Below, one piece after another: positions 6,813 through 15,444 of a stretch of DNA of 64,000 nt. Each line of letters opens with the position of its first letter. Position 1 is the first letter of the stretch. The notes beneath the pieces were generated by a model. The model had not been told where the DNA came from, ran no database searches, and saw only the letters and a program-made list of their open reading frames with translations. The DNA lies in NCBI RefSeq assembly GCF_042653545.1, contig NZ_JBHSIS010000027.1, positions 62,001 through 126,000 on the forward strand, in the 5' to 3' direction. Both the position numbers and the translations under genes were made by a program. This stretch comes from Actinophytocola glycyrrhizae (GTDB lineage: Bacteria; Actinomycetota; Actinomycetes; Mycobacteriales; Pseudonocardiaceae).

Positions 6813-9405
6813 ACGGATCACGACACCGATCGCGGCACCGCGCGTCATCACAGACGGGGCGCTCGTCACGGACGACACCGTGTGGTCCTGGATGCAGATT
6901 CCTGGATCGTCCACGTATCTGCTGGAGGATGACGACCTCGGCCGGGCAACCGCGGAGGCGGCAGGAGCTCTGCAGGCACTGTTGCCAACGGGCGCGGACT
7001 ACCACCTCAAGGTCCTGTGGTCTACGCACACCGCCGAGGAGTACCGGGCTGGCTGGGACCGCCTGCACAGCGTGATGGCCCCCGGGGCCTCGGACTACAT
7101 CGACATGGGCGCGCAGCGGATCACCCGTAACAGCGAGGAAGGGTACTTCCGTCGACGAGTCGTCCTGCTTGGCGTGAAGTGGACGGGCGAGGACGAGGAA
7201 TCGACGCTGCGCCGTGCGGGGAAGATCGCCCGCCGCGGCCTGCGGACACAGGCCACCACCTACCAGGAGGCGCACGAGCATCTGGAGATGGTGCGGCCGC
7301 AGATCAACCGCTGGTTCGACCAGGCCAGCAGAGGTGTGCTTCGCGGTCGGCGGGCGCCGGCGAGTGTGATCGCGTGGGCCTACGCCCGGGAGATCCGCCG
7401 CACCGCGTTCGAAACCCCCGACGACGACGTGCTGAGCGGTCCCGCGCTGGTGGATCTGATGCACGGCGAGGTCGACCCCGCCGATTCACCCACCCATGTC
7501 GCGGTGACCGACAGCAAGACCGCAGATCGCCGCTACGTGTCCATCCTCGTGCCGGCCACTAACGGGTTTCCCCCGCACGAGTTGGAGCTACCCGGGGGTG
7601 AGTGGCTGGAGATCCTGACCGACCTGCCCGGGGTGGAGGCGTCGGTGCGGGGCGTCAACCACGGGCAGGCGGGATCGATCGCGCTCATCGACCACGGCCG
7701 CAAAACCACGCGCTCCCAGACACGGGAGGCGTCGGTACAGGGCGCTCAGGTTCCCCTCGACGTTATCGACGCCGACGACACACTCAACATCCGGCGCCAG
7801 GAGATCCAGCGGCGTCAGGACGTGATGACGACCAACCATGCCCGGTGGGTTGTCCACGCCGCCACCGCCGAGGAGCTGGCGGATCTCGTGGCGCGGGTGC
7901 AGGAGCGCTACACCGGCGTGGTTCGGCTGGAGGTCGTGCCCCACGTCCAGGACCTGTTGTGGCGGGAGCTGCTGCCCGGTGACCGCGTCCGGGTGCCGGA
8001 GTTCGCCCAGCACCAGCCGATGCGCACATTGGCCGGGAGCTGGTTCCACGGCGGCAGCACGGTCGGGGACTCGAGCGGCCCCTACATCGGCGCCAACCTC
8101 GGCTCCACGCCACAGCCCGTTCAGGCTCACATCGTGTCCCGCGCCGAACCAGACCGCAGCCGGCCGACGACGATCACCTTCACCGGACGGTCCGGCGCGG
8201 GCAAGAGCACCGCGGCCATGCTCGCCGTCCTGGGGGCGCTGCTCGAGGGTGCCTGGGCTCTGCTCGCCGACCCGAAGGGCGACTTGCGGGGGATCGTGAC
8301 CGTCGCCCATGACCTGCTTGGTGTTCCGGTCCAGCTCGTCGACGTCCTCGACGACACCGCGACCGGAACCATGGACCCGATGCGGTTCTGTCCCACCGCA
8401 GACCTCGCCCGCTCCCTCACCCTCGACGCGCTGCTCGGCGCGCTGAATGCCGATGACCGGCGGCGCGGCGAAACCATCCTGGAGCACGCGATCGACACCG
8501 TGCTGCGCTGGCCCCGCGATGCCTGGTCCGCCCAGCGGGTGATCAACGAACTGGTCAGCATACCCGCGGATCGTCCCGACGCCGACCTCGCCCGGGAACT
8601 CGGCGAGACGCTGACGGTGCGGGCCCGTCAGGCGCACATGCGTGCCGTACTCGGCCCGGCCACGCCCACCACGCAGCCACTGATGACCGGCCGCGGTCTC
8701 GTCTACCTGGGACTCGCGGGACTGGAGCTGCCGCGCCACAACCCCGACCCCGACAAGTGGACCGTGGCCGAACGATGCTCGATGACCACCTTCCGCGTCG
8801 CCCTGCACTACGCGCTGCAGCAGTCCCGCAACGTCCGCCACCTCAAGAAACTGGTGGCGCTGACCGAGCTGCACCTGATCACCGGCTACCCGGAAGGCAA
8901 AGCGTTCGTCGAGTGGCTGGCCCGCACCGGGCGCGCGTTGCAGACCTGGCTGCTCCTGGACACCCAGGCCGCCGCCGACTTGGCCGTCCTCACCGGCCTG
9001 ATCGAACAGATCGTGATGTCCTTCGCCTTCCAGGCCAACGGCAAAGCCGAACAGGACGCCCAAGCCGTCCTGCTGCACCGACCAGAACCCGGATCGCGGT
9101 TGCGGACCATGCAAGCCAGCCTGAGCACCGGCGACTGCATCATGCTCGACCGCTCAGGACGCATCGCCCCCATTCACTGGGACCTGATGACCGCGTGGAT
9201 CCGCGACGCGCTGTCCACCGACGCCACCGAAGACACCGACACCGCAAAAGACACGGAAGACGCCGAACACGGTCAAGACGCTGTGCGCAGTGACCCAAGC
9301 GATTCCGCAGCCGAGGACGGCGGCCCGGACGGCGTTGCGCCTGGAACTGGTGAACTGTTTGAACAGGCTGCTGCTGTGGACGTGGGCGGGGGTGACCGAT
9401 CATGA
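6778..9405 (+). CDS. VirB4/TraC-type conjugation ATPase
   Basis: An 875-residue ATPase that powers assembly and DNA transport of the type IV secretion channel from the cytoplasmic face. The C-terminal half holds a Walker A loop at about 470-480 (TGRSGAGKSTAAM), followed by the VirB4-typical ALLADPKGDLRGI. Further on come ALTELHLITGYPEGK and LLLDTQAAADLAVL, matching the helicase-like motor motifs. The N-terminal half is the VirB4-type adaptor region. The last 70 residues are acidic and low in complexity. GGGGAG eight bases before the ATG supports the start. It is the clearest marker that this operon is a conjugation system; the closest functional counterpart is TcpF/ConE of Gram-positive elements. 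Confidence 0.9.
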   Translation: MKRVRQTSQAFERITTPIAAPRVITDGALVTDDTVWSWMQIPGSSTYLLEDDDLGRATAEAAGALQALLPTGADYHLKVLWSTHTAEEYRAGWDRLHSVMAPGASDYIDMGAQRITRNSEEGYFRRRVVLLGVKWTGEDEESTLRRAGKIARRGLRTQATTYQEAHEHLEMVRPQINRWFDQASRGVLRGRRAPASVIAWAYAREIRRTAFETPDDDVLSGPALVDLMHGEVDPADSPTHVAVTDSKTADRRYVSILVPATNGFPPHELELPGGEWLEILTDLPGVEASVRGVNHGQAGSIALIDHGRKTTRSQTREASVQGAQVPLDVIDADDTLNIRRQEIQRRQDVMTTNHARWVVHAATAEELADLVARVQERYTGVVRLEVVPHVQDLLWRELLPGDRVRVPEFAQHQPMRTLAGSWFHGGSTVGDSSGPYIGANLGSTPQPVQAHIVSRAEPDRSRPTTITFTGRSGAGKSTAAMLAVLGALLEGAWALLADPKGDLRGIVTVAHDLLGVPVQLVDVLDDTATGTMDPMRFCPTADLARSLTLDALLGALNADDRRRGETILEHAIDTVLRWPRDAWSAQRVINELVSIPADRPDADLARELGETLTVRARQAHMRAVLGPATPTTQPLMTGRGLVYLGLAGLELPRHNPDPDKWTVAERCSMTTFRVALHYALQQSRNVRHLKKLVALTELHLITGYPEGKAFVEWLARTGRALQTWLLLDTQAAADLAVLTGLIEQIVMSFAFQANGKAEQDAQAVLLHRPEPGSRLRTMQASLSTGDCIMLDRSGRIAPIHWDLMTAWIRDALSTDATEDTDTAKDTEDAEHGQDAVRSDPSDSAAEDGGPDGVAPGTGELFEQAAAVDVGGGDRS

Positions 9406-9893
9406 CGCCCCCTCGCACGGATCCCCAGCCACACAACGATGGTGAATCGGAACCGCAGCGGTCACACCCACCGGTCCCGTACACGTCGCGACCCTGGACA
9501 ACGGTGCCGCGTTATCTGTCATCGCGCCCCGGAGAGTCCGGGTGGGATTGGCCGCTCATTGTGATCGAGGGACTCACGGTGGTGGTGTGCGCACCGTTCG
9601 CCGTCGTGTTGATCGCCACCGACGCGGCGGATCTCATGGCCGGGTGGTGGTGGTTGGTAGTCGCGGGCATGCTCGCGGCCTGGGCGGGGGAGTCCGTGGG
9701 CAAACTGGTCCAGCACGCCTCCGCCGTGCGCGCCGTCCACAAGCGTCGCCAGAGCCAACCAGCACACGCCGCTCCTCGTACGAACGAGAGCGTCGAGCAC
9801 TGGACACCCAGAGGTAGGGAGATACCCGGTGGCCACGGGGGCCCGTCGCCGCTGGGTGGCGATGGGCCCCCGAAGCCAGGTGACCGGCGGTGA
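9402..9893 (+). CDS. Small conjugation-associated membrane protein
   Basis: A 163-residue protein with a polar N-terminus, two transmembrane helices at about 50-75 and 80-98 (LIVIEGLTVVVCAPFAVVL, then WWWLVVAGMLAAWAGE), and a Gly/Pro/Arg-rich tail. I recognise no named family. It overlaps the VirB4 gene and the following VirB6-like gene by 4 bases each (ATGA junctions), which places it within the secretion apparatus operon, probably as a membrane accessory. Confidence 0.6.
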   Translation: MTPPRTDPQPHNDGESEPQRSHPPVPYTSRPWTTVPRYLSSRPGESGWDWPLIVIEGLTVVVCAPFAVVLIATDAADLMAGWWWLVVAGMLAAWAGESVGKLVQHASAVRAVHKRRQSQPAHAAPRTNESVEHWTPRGREIPGGHGGPSPLGGDGPPKPGDRR

Positions 9894-11935
9894 ACACGGA
9901 TACGCGTCGACCGCGCGACCCAAGCACTGGGCGGGAACGTACCTGGGTGTCACGCTGCACGCGAAAGGCCCGGAAAGTGCGAGCGACGGCCGACTGGATC
10001 ACCGCGATGGTCGTGGCAGTGCGGCACACGGCGCCGAGGCCGGTGCGGTGGTTGCTCGAGAACCCGCAACGGTTGCTGACCGTCGCGTGGCTGGTCGGGG
10101 TGCTCGTGGTCGGGACCGCGAGAACGGCGTCGGCGGACATCCTCGTCGGCCCGGACCTGGCCCAAGGGGCGCCGAAAACCCTGTACGAGACCTACGACTT
10201 CGCCGACTACAAACTCACCGTCAAGCCGGACGAGGAACACAGCGACTGGTTCGGCATCGAGGACACGGTGCTGCAAGTCGTCGGCTTCATCAACAACATG
10301 ATCCTCTGGGCGTGCCTGGGCATGCTCAACGGCGCATTGTCCCTTCTGGAATGGTTTCTCAACCTCACGCTGTACCGGGACTCCGCACCAGAGATCGACA
10401 CCGCGACACGGATGCTCGCCGACGAGGTGTTCTGGCCGTTGATCGCGGCGACGGTCGCGGTGGGGGCGTTCATCACTTACGCGCGGTGGCGTGGCGACGG
10501 CCACGGTTTCCTGTCTGACTTCGGCTGGGTGGTGGCCGCAGGCACGCTCGCCGTGGGCTTCGCCGCCGGCCCCTCACAGATCATGAACACCGTCGACAGC
10601 GTCCGCCAAGACCTCGCCACCGGGGTCATGAGCGGGTCCGCCAACTACACCGACACCGCCGGAAATCCGACCGGCTTCCCGACACCGGAGATCTCCGGCG
10701 ACGCCCAAAAGGCCGGCACTCGGCGTTTGGTCGACAGTGTCTGGAACACCTTCGGTGCCACACCATGGTGTTTCGCCGAGTTCCGCAGCCTGGACGTGTG
10801 CAAGGTCGCCGGTCATCACGCCCTGGCCGGGGACGAGCAGTGGCGGCAATGGATGGACACCATCGACAACGGCGGGGCACCACCAGAGTTCGGTGACCAC
10901 ACGCACTGGATCCGCGGGCAGGACATCACCCGCACCGGCTACTTGCTCGTGCTCGCACTGATCACCATCCCGATGGGACTGATCCTACTGCGCCTGGTCG
11001 TTTCCGGGCTCGTCGCGGTCGCCGGGTTCCTCCTCATGCTGATGGTCGGCCTGCTGTTCCTCGTGCTGTGGCCGATCCCCGGCTGGTTCAGACAACTCGG
11101 CACCCGGTACTGGGTCTACACCATCGGCCTGGAGTTCCAGGGATTGTTCATCACAGTGGTGATCTCCGGATCCACCGTTGTGTCGGTGATCATCTCCACG
11201 CACACCGGCAAGTACGGGTTTCTCGTGGTGGCCTTGCTGAACCTCGGACTGTTCTCAGCGGCGGTGAGAGCCCGCACCTGGCTGGAACTGCTGACAACCA
11301 TGGGCGGCGCCGGGGCAATGGGATATGCCTTCGTGCTGCTGATGCGGTCGGCAGCACGCACCGCAGGCCGCGCCGGTTCCGCAGCCACCCAGGGGACATG
11401 GTCGCTCGCGCGCCGCAGCGTCGGCGCCATGCCCGTGAACCGGTCTGGCGGCACAGCATTGCCCGGGTTCAAGAACGCCGGAACCTGGCTCAACTCACGA
11501 TTTCCCAAAGACAAGAACGCCGGCCTGGACGATGGACCACCGGTCAACGCCACCGCCACACGCGTATCTCCGCCCGGCACCGCGCTCGTGCGGCGACCGC
11601 CGAACGTGATGACCCGCACCGCCGGCTACCGGCCACCCAGCACGGACCATCCGACGGTCGTCGAAGGAACCGTTGTCCCCACGAAGCCACACAGGCGGGA
11701 GTTCCCCGATCGACGATTCCGGGATGCCCGGCTCCAGCGGAACCTCGGCCGGATCCAGCAGGAGACCGGACGTCACACCCGCGTGTGGGTGCACAAGAAA
11801 GGCGTCGGCATCGCACCGGTCGACCCCATCACACCCCGCGAACACACCAGCGGACGCCGCCTGTGGCGCCACCAACAAGCACCCGGCGAACGACGAATCG
11901 TGCCGCCATCCACACCAGGACGTGACCATGACTGA
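9890..11935 (+). CDS. VirB6/TrbL-like multi-pass conjugation protein
   Basis: A 681-residue polytopic membrane protein. A hydrophobic segment near 65-85 ends in TASADI, which looks like a signal peptide or first helix. Further helices lie around 125-150, 180-235 and in a cluster at 350-495 (for example LLVLALITIPMGLILLRLVV). The last 180 residues are soluble and basic. In operons of this type the large polytopic protein downstream of VirB4 is the VirB6/TcpH channel component of the inner membrane. The call rests on topology and position, not on a motif. Its stop overlaps the start of the next gene. Confidence 0.65.
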   Translation: MNTDTRRPRDPSTGRERTWVSRCTRKARKVRATADWITAMVVAVRHTAPRPVRWLLENPQRLLTVAWLVGVLVVGTARTASADILVGPDLAQGAPKTLYETYDFADYKLTVKPDEEHSDWFGIEDTVLQVVGFINNMILWACLGMLNGALSLLEWFLNLTLYRDSAPEIDTATRMLADEVFWPLIAATVAVGAFITYARWRGDGHGFLSDFGWVVAAGTLAVGFAAGPSQIMNTVDSVRQDLATGVMSGSANYTDTAGNPTGFPTPEISGDAQKAGTRRLVDSVWNTFGATPWCFAEFRSLDVCKVAGHHALAGDEQWRQWMDTIDNGGAPPEFGDHTHWIRGQDITRTGYLLVLALITIPMGLILLRLVVSGLVAVAGFLLMLMVGLLFLVLWPIPGWFRQLGTRYWVYTIGLEFQGLFITVVISGSTVVSVIISTHTGKYGFLVVALLNLGLFSAAVRARTWLELLTTMGGAGAMGYAFVLLMRSAARTAGRAGSAATQGTWSLARRSVGAMPVNRSGGTALPGFKNAGTWLNSRFPKDKNAGLDDGPPVNATATRVSPPGTALVRRPPNVMTRTAGYRPPSTDHPTVVEGTVVPTKPHRREFPDRRFRDARLQRNLGRIQQETGRHTRVWVHKKGVGIAPVDPITPREHTSGRRLWRHQQAPGERRIVPPSTPGRDHD

Positions 11936-13145
11936 CCACCACCTCGATCGCGGTTACAGCGACGCGCACGACGGCGACGAACCGAACAACGATGCAAACA
12001 ACGATCCGAGCTGCGAGTCCACTGCCGCGGCGGAGAGCACGAGCGGCCACGAGGATGGCTGCTCTGCCGACCCGGCGAAGGCTGGACGCGGACTGGAGGC
12101 CGTGTCTGCTCCGGAACAAGTGTCCCCGGCACGGTCAGCCCAAGCATTATCCGCGTCCGGCCGGGAGGGCATCCGCGCCGTACTCGACGCCTACCTCAGC
12201 ACAGACTTGCTCCATTCCGGTCCGGGCCTGCTGCCGTTCGGGCGCCGGGCGCGTGACCGGCGCGCACGCAACCAAGCTGTCACAGACGAGGCGCGACGTC
12301 GCCGTGCCCAGCTCCGTCTCACCGCCGCCAACCTCGTCGAAAATCCGCGCGCAGCGGGAAGCCCCACGGTACGGAGGACGGTGGAACGCCGCAGTCGGCT
12401 GCGTGTCGTCTTCGGCCTGACCGCGGTGGTGGTCGCGGTGGCACTCGCGGCGTTGTTGTGGAGTTCACCCGAACCTGTGGACCCGTCGACCGCCGTCAGC
12501 CAGTCTCCTCAGAGCTCCGGCACGGGCACGTTCTCCACCAGCACCGCCGTCTCCAAAACTGGTGGTACCGATGCGGGATCGCTGCCTGCTCGGCCACCCA
12601 TTCCACCCGGCGGCGTTACCCCACTGACACCAGGACCCGATACGACCGTGGACCCGAACTCGGTGCAGGTCGTGCCAATACCGACCGGCCCACCGACACG
12701 CACCGATCTGGCTACACCGGAAGCGGCGATGCGGGCGTGGCTGGCCAGGCTGTGCCCATTCACCTACACCGACCCCTTCGGGACAGCCGAGCAACGCGCA
12801 CGCCCGGCGATGACCGACAACGGATGGTCCACTCTCAACCCCCTCAACGGGGGCAGCAACGAGGACGTCGCGGACCAGCGGGCCCGTGTTTCCTGGGACA
12901 AGACCGTCGCTGCGCGCGAGTCCGGACGATGCACCCAGCCGGTAGCCCAGATCTCTGCGGAAGCGCCCCGGACGACGATCTCCGTGATCGTGATCGGAGG
13001 CGCAACCCGCGTAATCACCTCCACCGGCCGCACCAGAGAGTCAACGGCCGCCTCGCCGTATGTCGAGCAGCTGTCGGAGGTCCGGGTTGTCCGCCGCGGC
13101 ACGGACGGGCTGTGGCGGATCGACCTCCCCACCGAGGGCGGGTGA
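11928..13145 (+). CDS. Membrane-anchored conjugation protein, possible second TcpC/VirB8-like
   Basis: A 405-residue protein from the ATG at 11928, which overlaps the previous stop; the frame extends upstream but only inside the VirB6-like gene. It has a long acidic/polar cytoplasmic part, one transmembrane helix at about 160-178 (VVFGLTAVVVAVALAALLW), a Ser/Thr/Pro linker, and an exported C-terminal domain of about 140 residues (AAMRAWLARLCPFTYTDPFG to DGLWRIDLPTEGG). That domain resembles an NTF2-like or VirB8-like fold in length and ending. It is unusual for one operon to encode two such proteins, so this may be a specialised partner of the first. Confidence 0.55.
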   Translation: MTDHHLDRGYSDAHDGDEPNNDANNDPSCESTAAAESTSGHEDGCSADPAKAGRGLEAVSAPEQVSPARSAQALSASGREGIRAVLDAYLSTDLLHSGPGLLPFGRRARDRRARNQAVTDEARRRRAQLRLTAANLVENPRAAGSPTVRRTVERRSRLRVVFGLTAVVVAVALAALLWSSPEPVDPSTAVSQSPQSSGTGTFSTSTAVSKTGGTDAGSLPARPPIPPGGVTPLTPGPDTTVDPNSVQVVPIPTGPPTRTDLATPEAAMRAWLARLCPFTYTDPFGTAEQRARPAMTDNGWSTLNPLNGGSNEDVADQRARVSWDKTVAARESGRCTQPVAQISAEAPRTTISVIVIGGATRVITSTGRTRESTAASPYVEQLSEVRVVRRGTDGLWRIDLPTEGG

Positions 13146-13151
13146 CCCTAG

Positions 13152-14315
13152 GTGAACGGCAGGAAGATCATGGGCGCGGCGGTCACGGTACTGGTGGCGT
13201 TCGTACTCGGCCTCTCAGTCATCAGCGGTACACCTGTCGCCACTGAAGAACAGCCGCCCGCCGGCGGCTGCACCGTCACCATAGATGCGACAGGCGCCGG
13301 AGCGTCAGGCACACAGAAGTCGGCGGAGCTTAACGCGAACCAGATGGCCGCGGCCCGTACGGTCGTCGGCGTCGGTACCGGGATGCGGATCGCTGCGCGG
13401 GGGATCGCGATCGCGCTGGGCACCGCGATGCAGGAATCCACCATGAACCCGGCTGCGGTGAACGGGCGATCGATCGGCCTGTTCCAGCAGCAGGGCACGC
13501 TGTACGCCGACGTCGACCGGACCGACGCGGCCGCTGCATCCCGCGCTTTCTACACCCAGCTCGTGAGCAGGGTGCCGACCTACGCTGACCCGGCGGCGGG
13601 CACATTCGCCGCGATCGCACAGGCAGTCCAGCGGTCCGGCGCCGGTGCCGGCAAGTACGCGGTCTGGCAACGATGGGCAACCGCGCTCGCCGCACAACTT
13701 CTCGGCGAACCCCAGGGCCCCTCACCGGCTGCTGAGACGTCGCCGGTGACCTGCGAGGACGGCGGCGGATCCGGGCAGCTCCCCATCCGCCAGGCCGGAT
13801 TGGACGTGATCCTGCCCAAACAGGCAGGTATCGACGGATCCGGCAGCGACGTAATCGTCCGGTTCCCCAGTGAAGCCGCAGCTATCGCCGCGGCCGCCGC
13901 CCTGTCCCACCTCGGCACCCCATACGCCTGGGGCGGCGGCGGCCCCACCGGCCCAACCCAGGGCATCCGCGACGGCGGGGTCGCTGACCGCCACGGCGAC
14001 TACAAGAAAACCGGTTTCGACTGCTCAGGACTCACCGAATACGCCTACGCACAAGCCGGGATCGCGATCGGCGGAGACAGCCGCACCCAATACGCCAGCG
14101 GCGGCACACGCCATCCATTCAGAGAAGCACTTCCCGGAGATCTGCTTTTCTCCGGGAACACGCCCGCCACGATCCACCACGTCGCGATCTACCTAGGACG
14201 AATCTACGGACGAGACTATGTGGTCGAGGCGCCGCAGTCCGGTTCGGTAGTCAAAGTCTCAATGACTCCCATCGTCGGGCAGTACCGCACCGACGTCGTG
14301 CGACCTTGGGACTGA
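13152..14315 (+). CDS. Lysozyme-like plus NlpC/P60 peptidoglycan hydrolase
   Basis: A 387-residue exported enzyme that opens the cell wall for the conjugation channel. An N-terminal signal or anchor helix lies at about 5-25. Residues 50-185 form a lysozyme/transglycosylase-like domain (IALGTAMQESTMNPAAVN; GLFQQQG, with the catalytic-type Glu in QES). Residues 240-387 are an NlpC/P60 peptidase: FDCSGLTEYAYAQAG with catalytic Cys near 292, and HHVAIYLG with His near 342. The two-domain layout matches TcpG, CwlT and Tn916 Orf14-type hydrolases. The GTG start lies six bases after the previous stop. Its end marks a short break before the 14392 gene. Confidence 0.85.
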   Translation: MNGRKIMGAAVTVLVAFVLGLSVISGTPVATEEQPPAGGCTVTIDATGAGASGTQKSAELNANQMAAARTVVGVGTGMRIAARGIAIALGTAMQESTMNPAAVNGRSIGLFQQQGTLYADVDRTDAAAASRAFYTQLVSRVPTYADPAAGTFAAIAQAVQRSGAGAGKYAVWQRWATALAAQLLGEPQGPSPAAETSPVTCEDGGGSGQLPIRQAGLDVILPKQAGIDGSGSDVIVRFPSEAAAIAAAAALSHLGTPYAWGGGGPTGPTQGIRDGGVADRHGDYKKTGFDCSGLTEYAYAQAGIAIGGDSRTQYASGGTRHPFREALPGDLLFSGNTPATIHHVAIYLGRIYGRDYVVEAPQSGSVVKVSMTPIVGQYRTDVVRPWD

Positions 14316-14391
14316 AATGTCGACATAGCACCTAAATCCATCCGCGCCCCAGAAGTCCATCTATTCTACGCATGTCTATTTGGAGTTCACA

Positions 14392-15444
14392 ATGTCATTT
14401 TCCAATGTGTGGCTGATGTGGCGTTCATGCACCAATGGCCATCTGCTATTGCAGGTAGACGCTTCCAGTGACAATTTCTCCTTCGCCCGTACGGTTCCAT
14501 TCGACGTCATGGAAGCGTTGACCGACGACGGCCGAGTCGACGTCACCGACGATCCAGCCGCAGACCTGATCCGCGCGGAGAGCCGATGCCGCCTGAAGGC
14601 CGCGCACATCGAGAACACCACCGCGCAGCTGTACACGATGGCGTTGAGCGAGGTCTCCGACGTGCTCGGCTATCCGCCCACGCAAACCGACTTCACTGAC
14701 GAGCTTCTCGAGCAGGCGATGGACCCCGCCCGTCCACCAACGTTGCTGCGGACAGCACTGAATCAGTTCGTGGCCAGCTGCGAGGTCCTGTCCGCAGCTC
14801 ATGACCGCGTGCGGGCGATCCGCGCGTTTGTCCTCAACCTCGACCTGCCGGGCGTGGACGCGCCTGCCGGGCTGTTGGCGGGCGCCCAGTCGGGATGGCG
14901 CCGTGACCCGGCGACTCCCCGGCAGGTGTCCACGTACGCGAGTGAGGAGGTGTTCGTGGCCGCCAAACCGCGACGACGTGTTGTGGGTGCCGCGCGCGCT
15001 CTCGACAACGGGATGAACGTGTCTGATGGAACGCTGGTAGCGGGTGAGGTGTTCGGTGTGGGCTGGCGCCGGGACGGGGATGACGACGACCCCTACACCG
15101 ACGAACCCGCCGTGCTGGGGCCGTGGCAGCTCGGCTACATCCCCGCCACCGGCGAGATCTACGCCACGCGGCGCTGTCATTACCGCGATCCGCAGGTGTG
15201 GCTGCTTGCGCGTGGCCACACGAATCCGGAATGGACACGCCGCCTACTCGGCACCCTCAAACGGCGCATGGGCGAACCGAACTCGTTGCTCCTGGTCGCT
15301 GACGCCCTGCGTGTCTCCGCTGGGAACGACCCGCATTTCCCTGACCGGCAGCGCGGACGACGACGCGGAGGTGGGCAGGGTCGTGGGAGCGGCGGCCGCG
15401 CCCCGGATGTCCGCGGCGACGCGGCCGGTTCAGGGTGGGGCTGA
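14392..15444 (+). CDS. Hypothetical conjugation-operon protein
   Basis: A 350-residue protein not recognised. I chose the ATG at 14392 since GGAG lies about seven bases upstream; a TTG at 14380 is in frame but precedes that site. The N-terminal 130 residues are acidic, the middle contains long amphipathic helices, and the last 40 residues are Gly/Arg-rich. There is no membrane segment. The first 80 bases and the 60-base spacer before it are less GC-rich than the neighbours and could carry a secondary promoter. It overlaps the coupling protein gene by 10 bases, so it may be a cytoplasmic partner of that protein. Confidence 0.6.
   Translation: MSFSNVWLMWRSCTNGHLLLQVDASSDNFSFARTVPFDVMEALTDDGRVDVTDDPAADLIRAESRCRLKAAHIENTTAQLYTMALSEVSDVLGYPPTQTDFTDELLEQAMDPARPPTLLRTALNQFVASCEVLSAAHDRVRAIRAFVLNLDLPGVDAPAGLLAGAQSGWRRDPATPRQVSTYASEEVFVAAKPRRRVVGAARALDNGMNVSDGTLVAGEVFGVGWRRDGDDDDPYTDEPAVLGPWQLGYIPATGEIYATRRCHYRDPQVWLLARGHTNPEWTRRLLGTLKRRMGEPNSLLLVADALRVSAGNDPHFPDRQRGRRRGGGQGRGSGGRAPDVRGDAAGSGWG

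Noticed and set aside
6640..9114. Long minus-strand frames opposite the VirB4 gene
   Set aside because: They mirror the codon bias of the VirB4 gene and contain no recognisable domain; the plus strand has Walker motifs.
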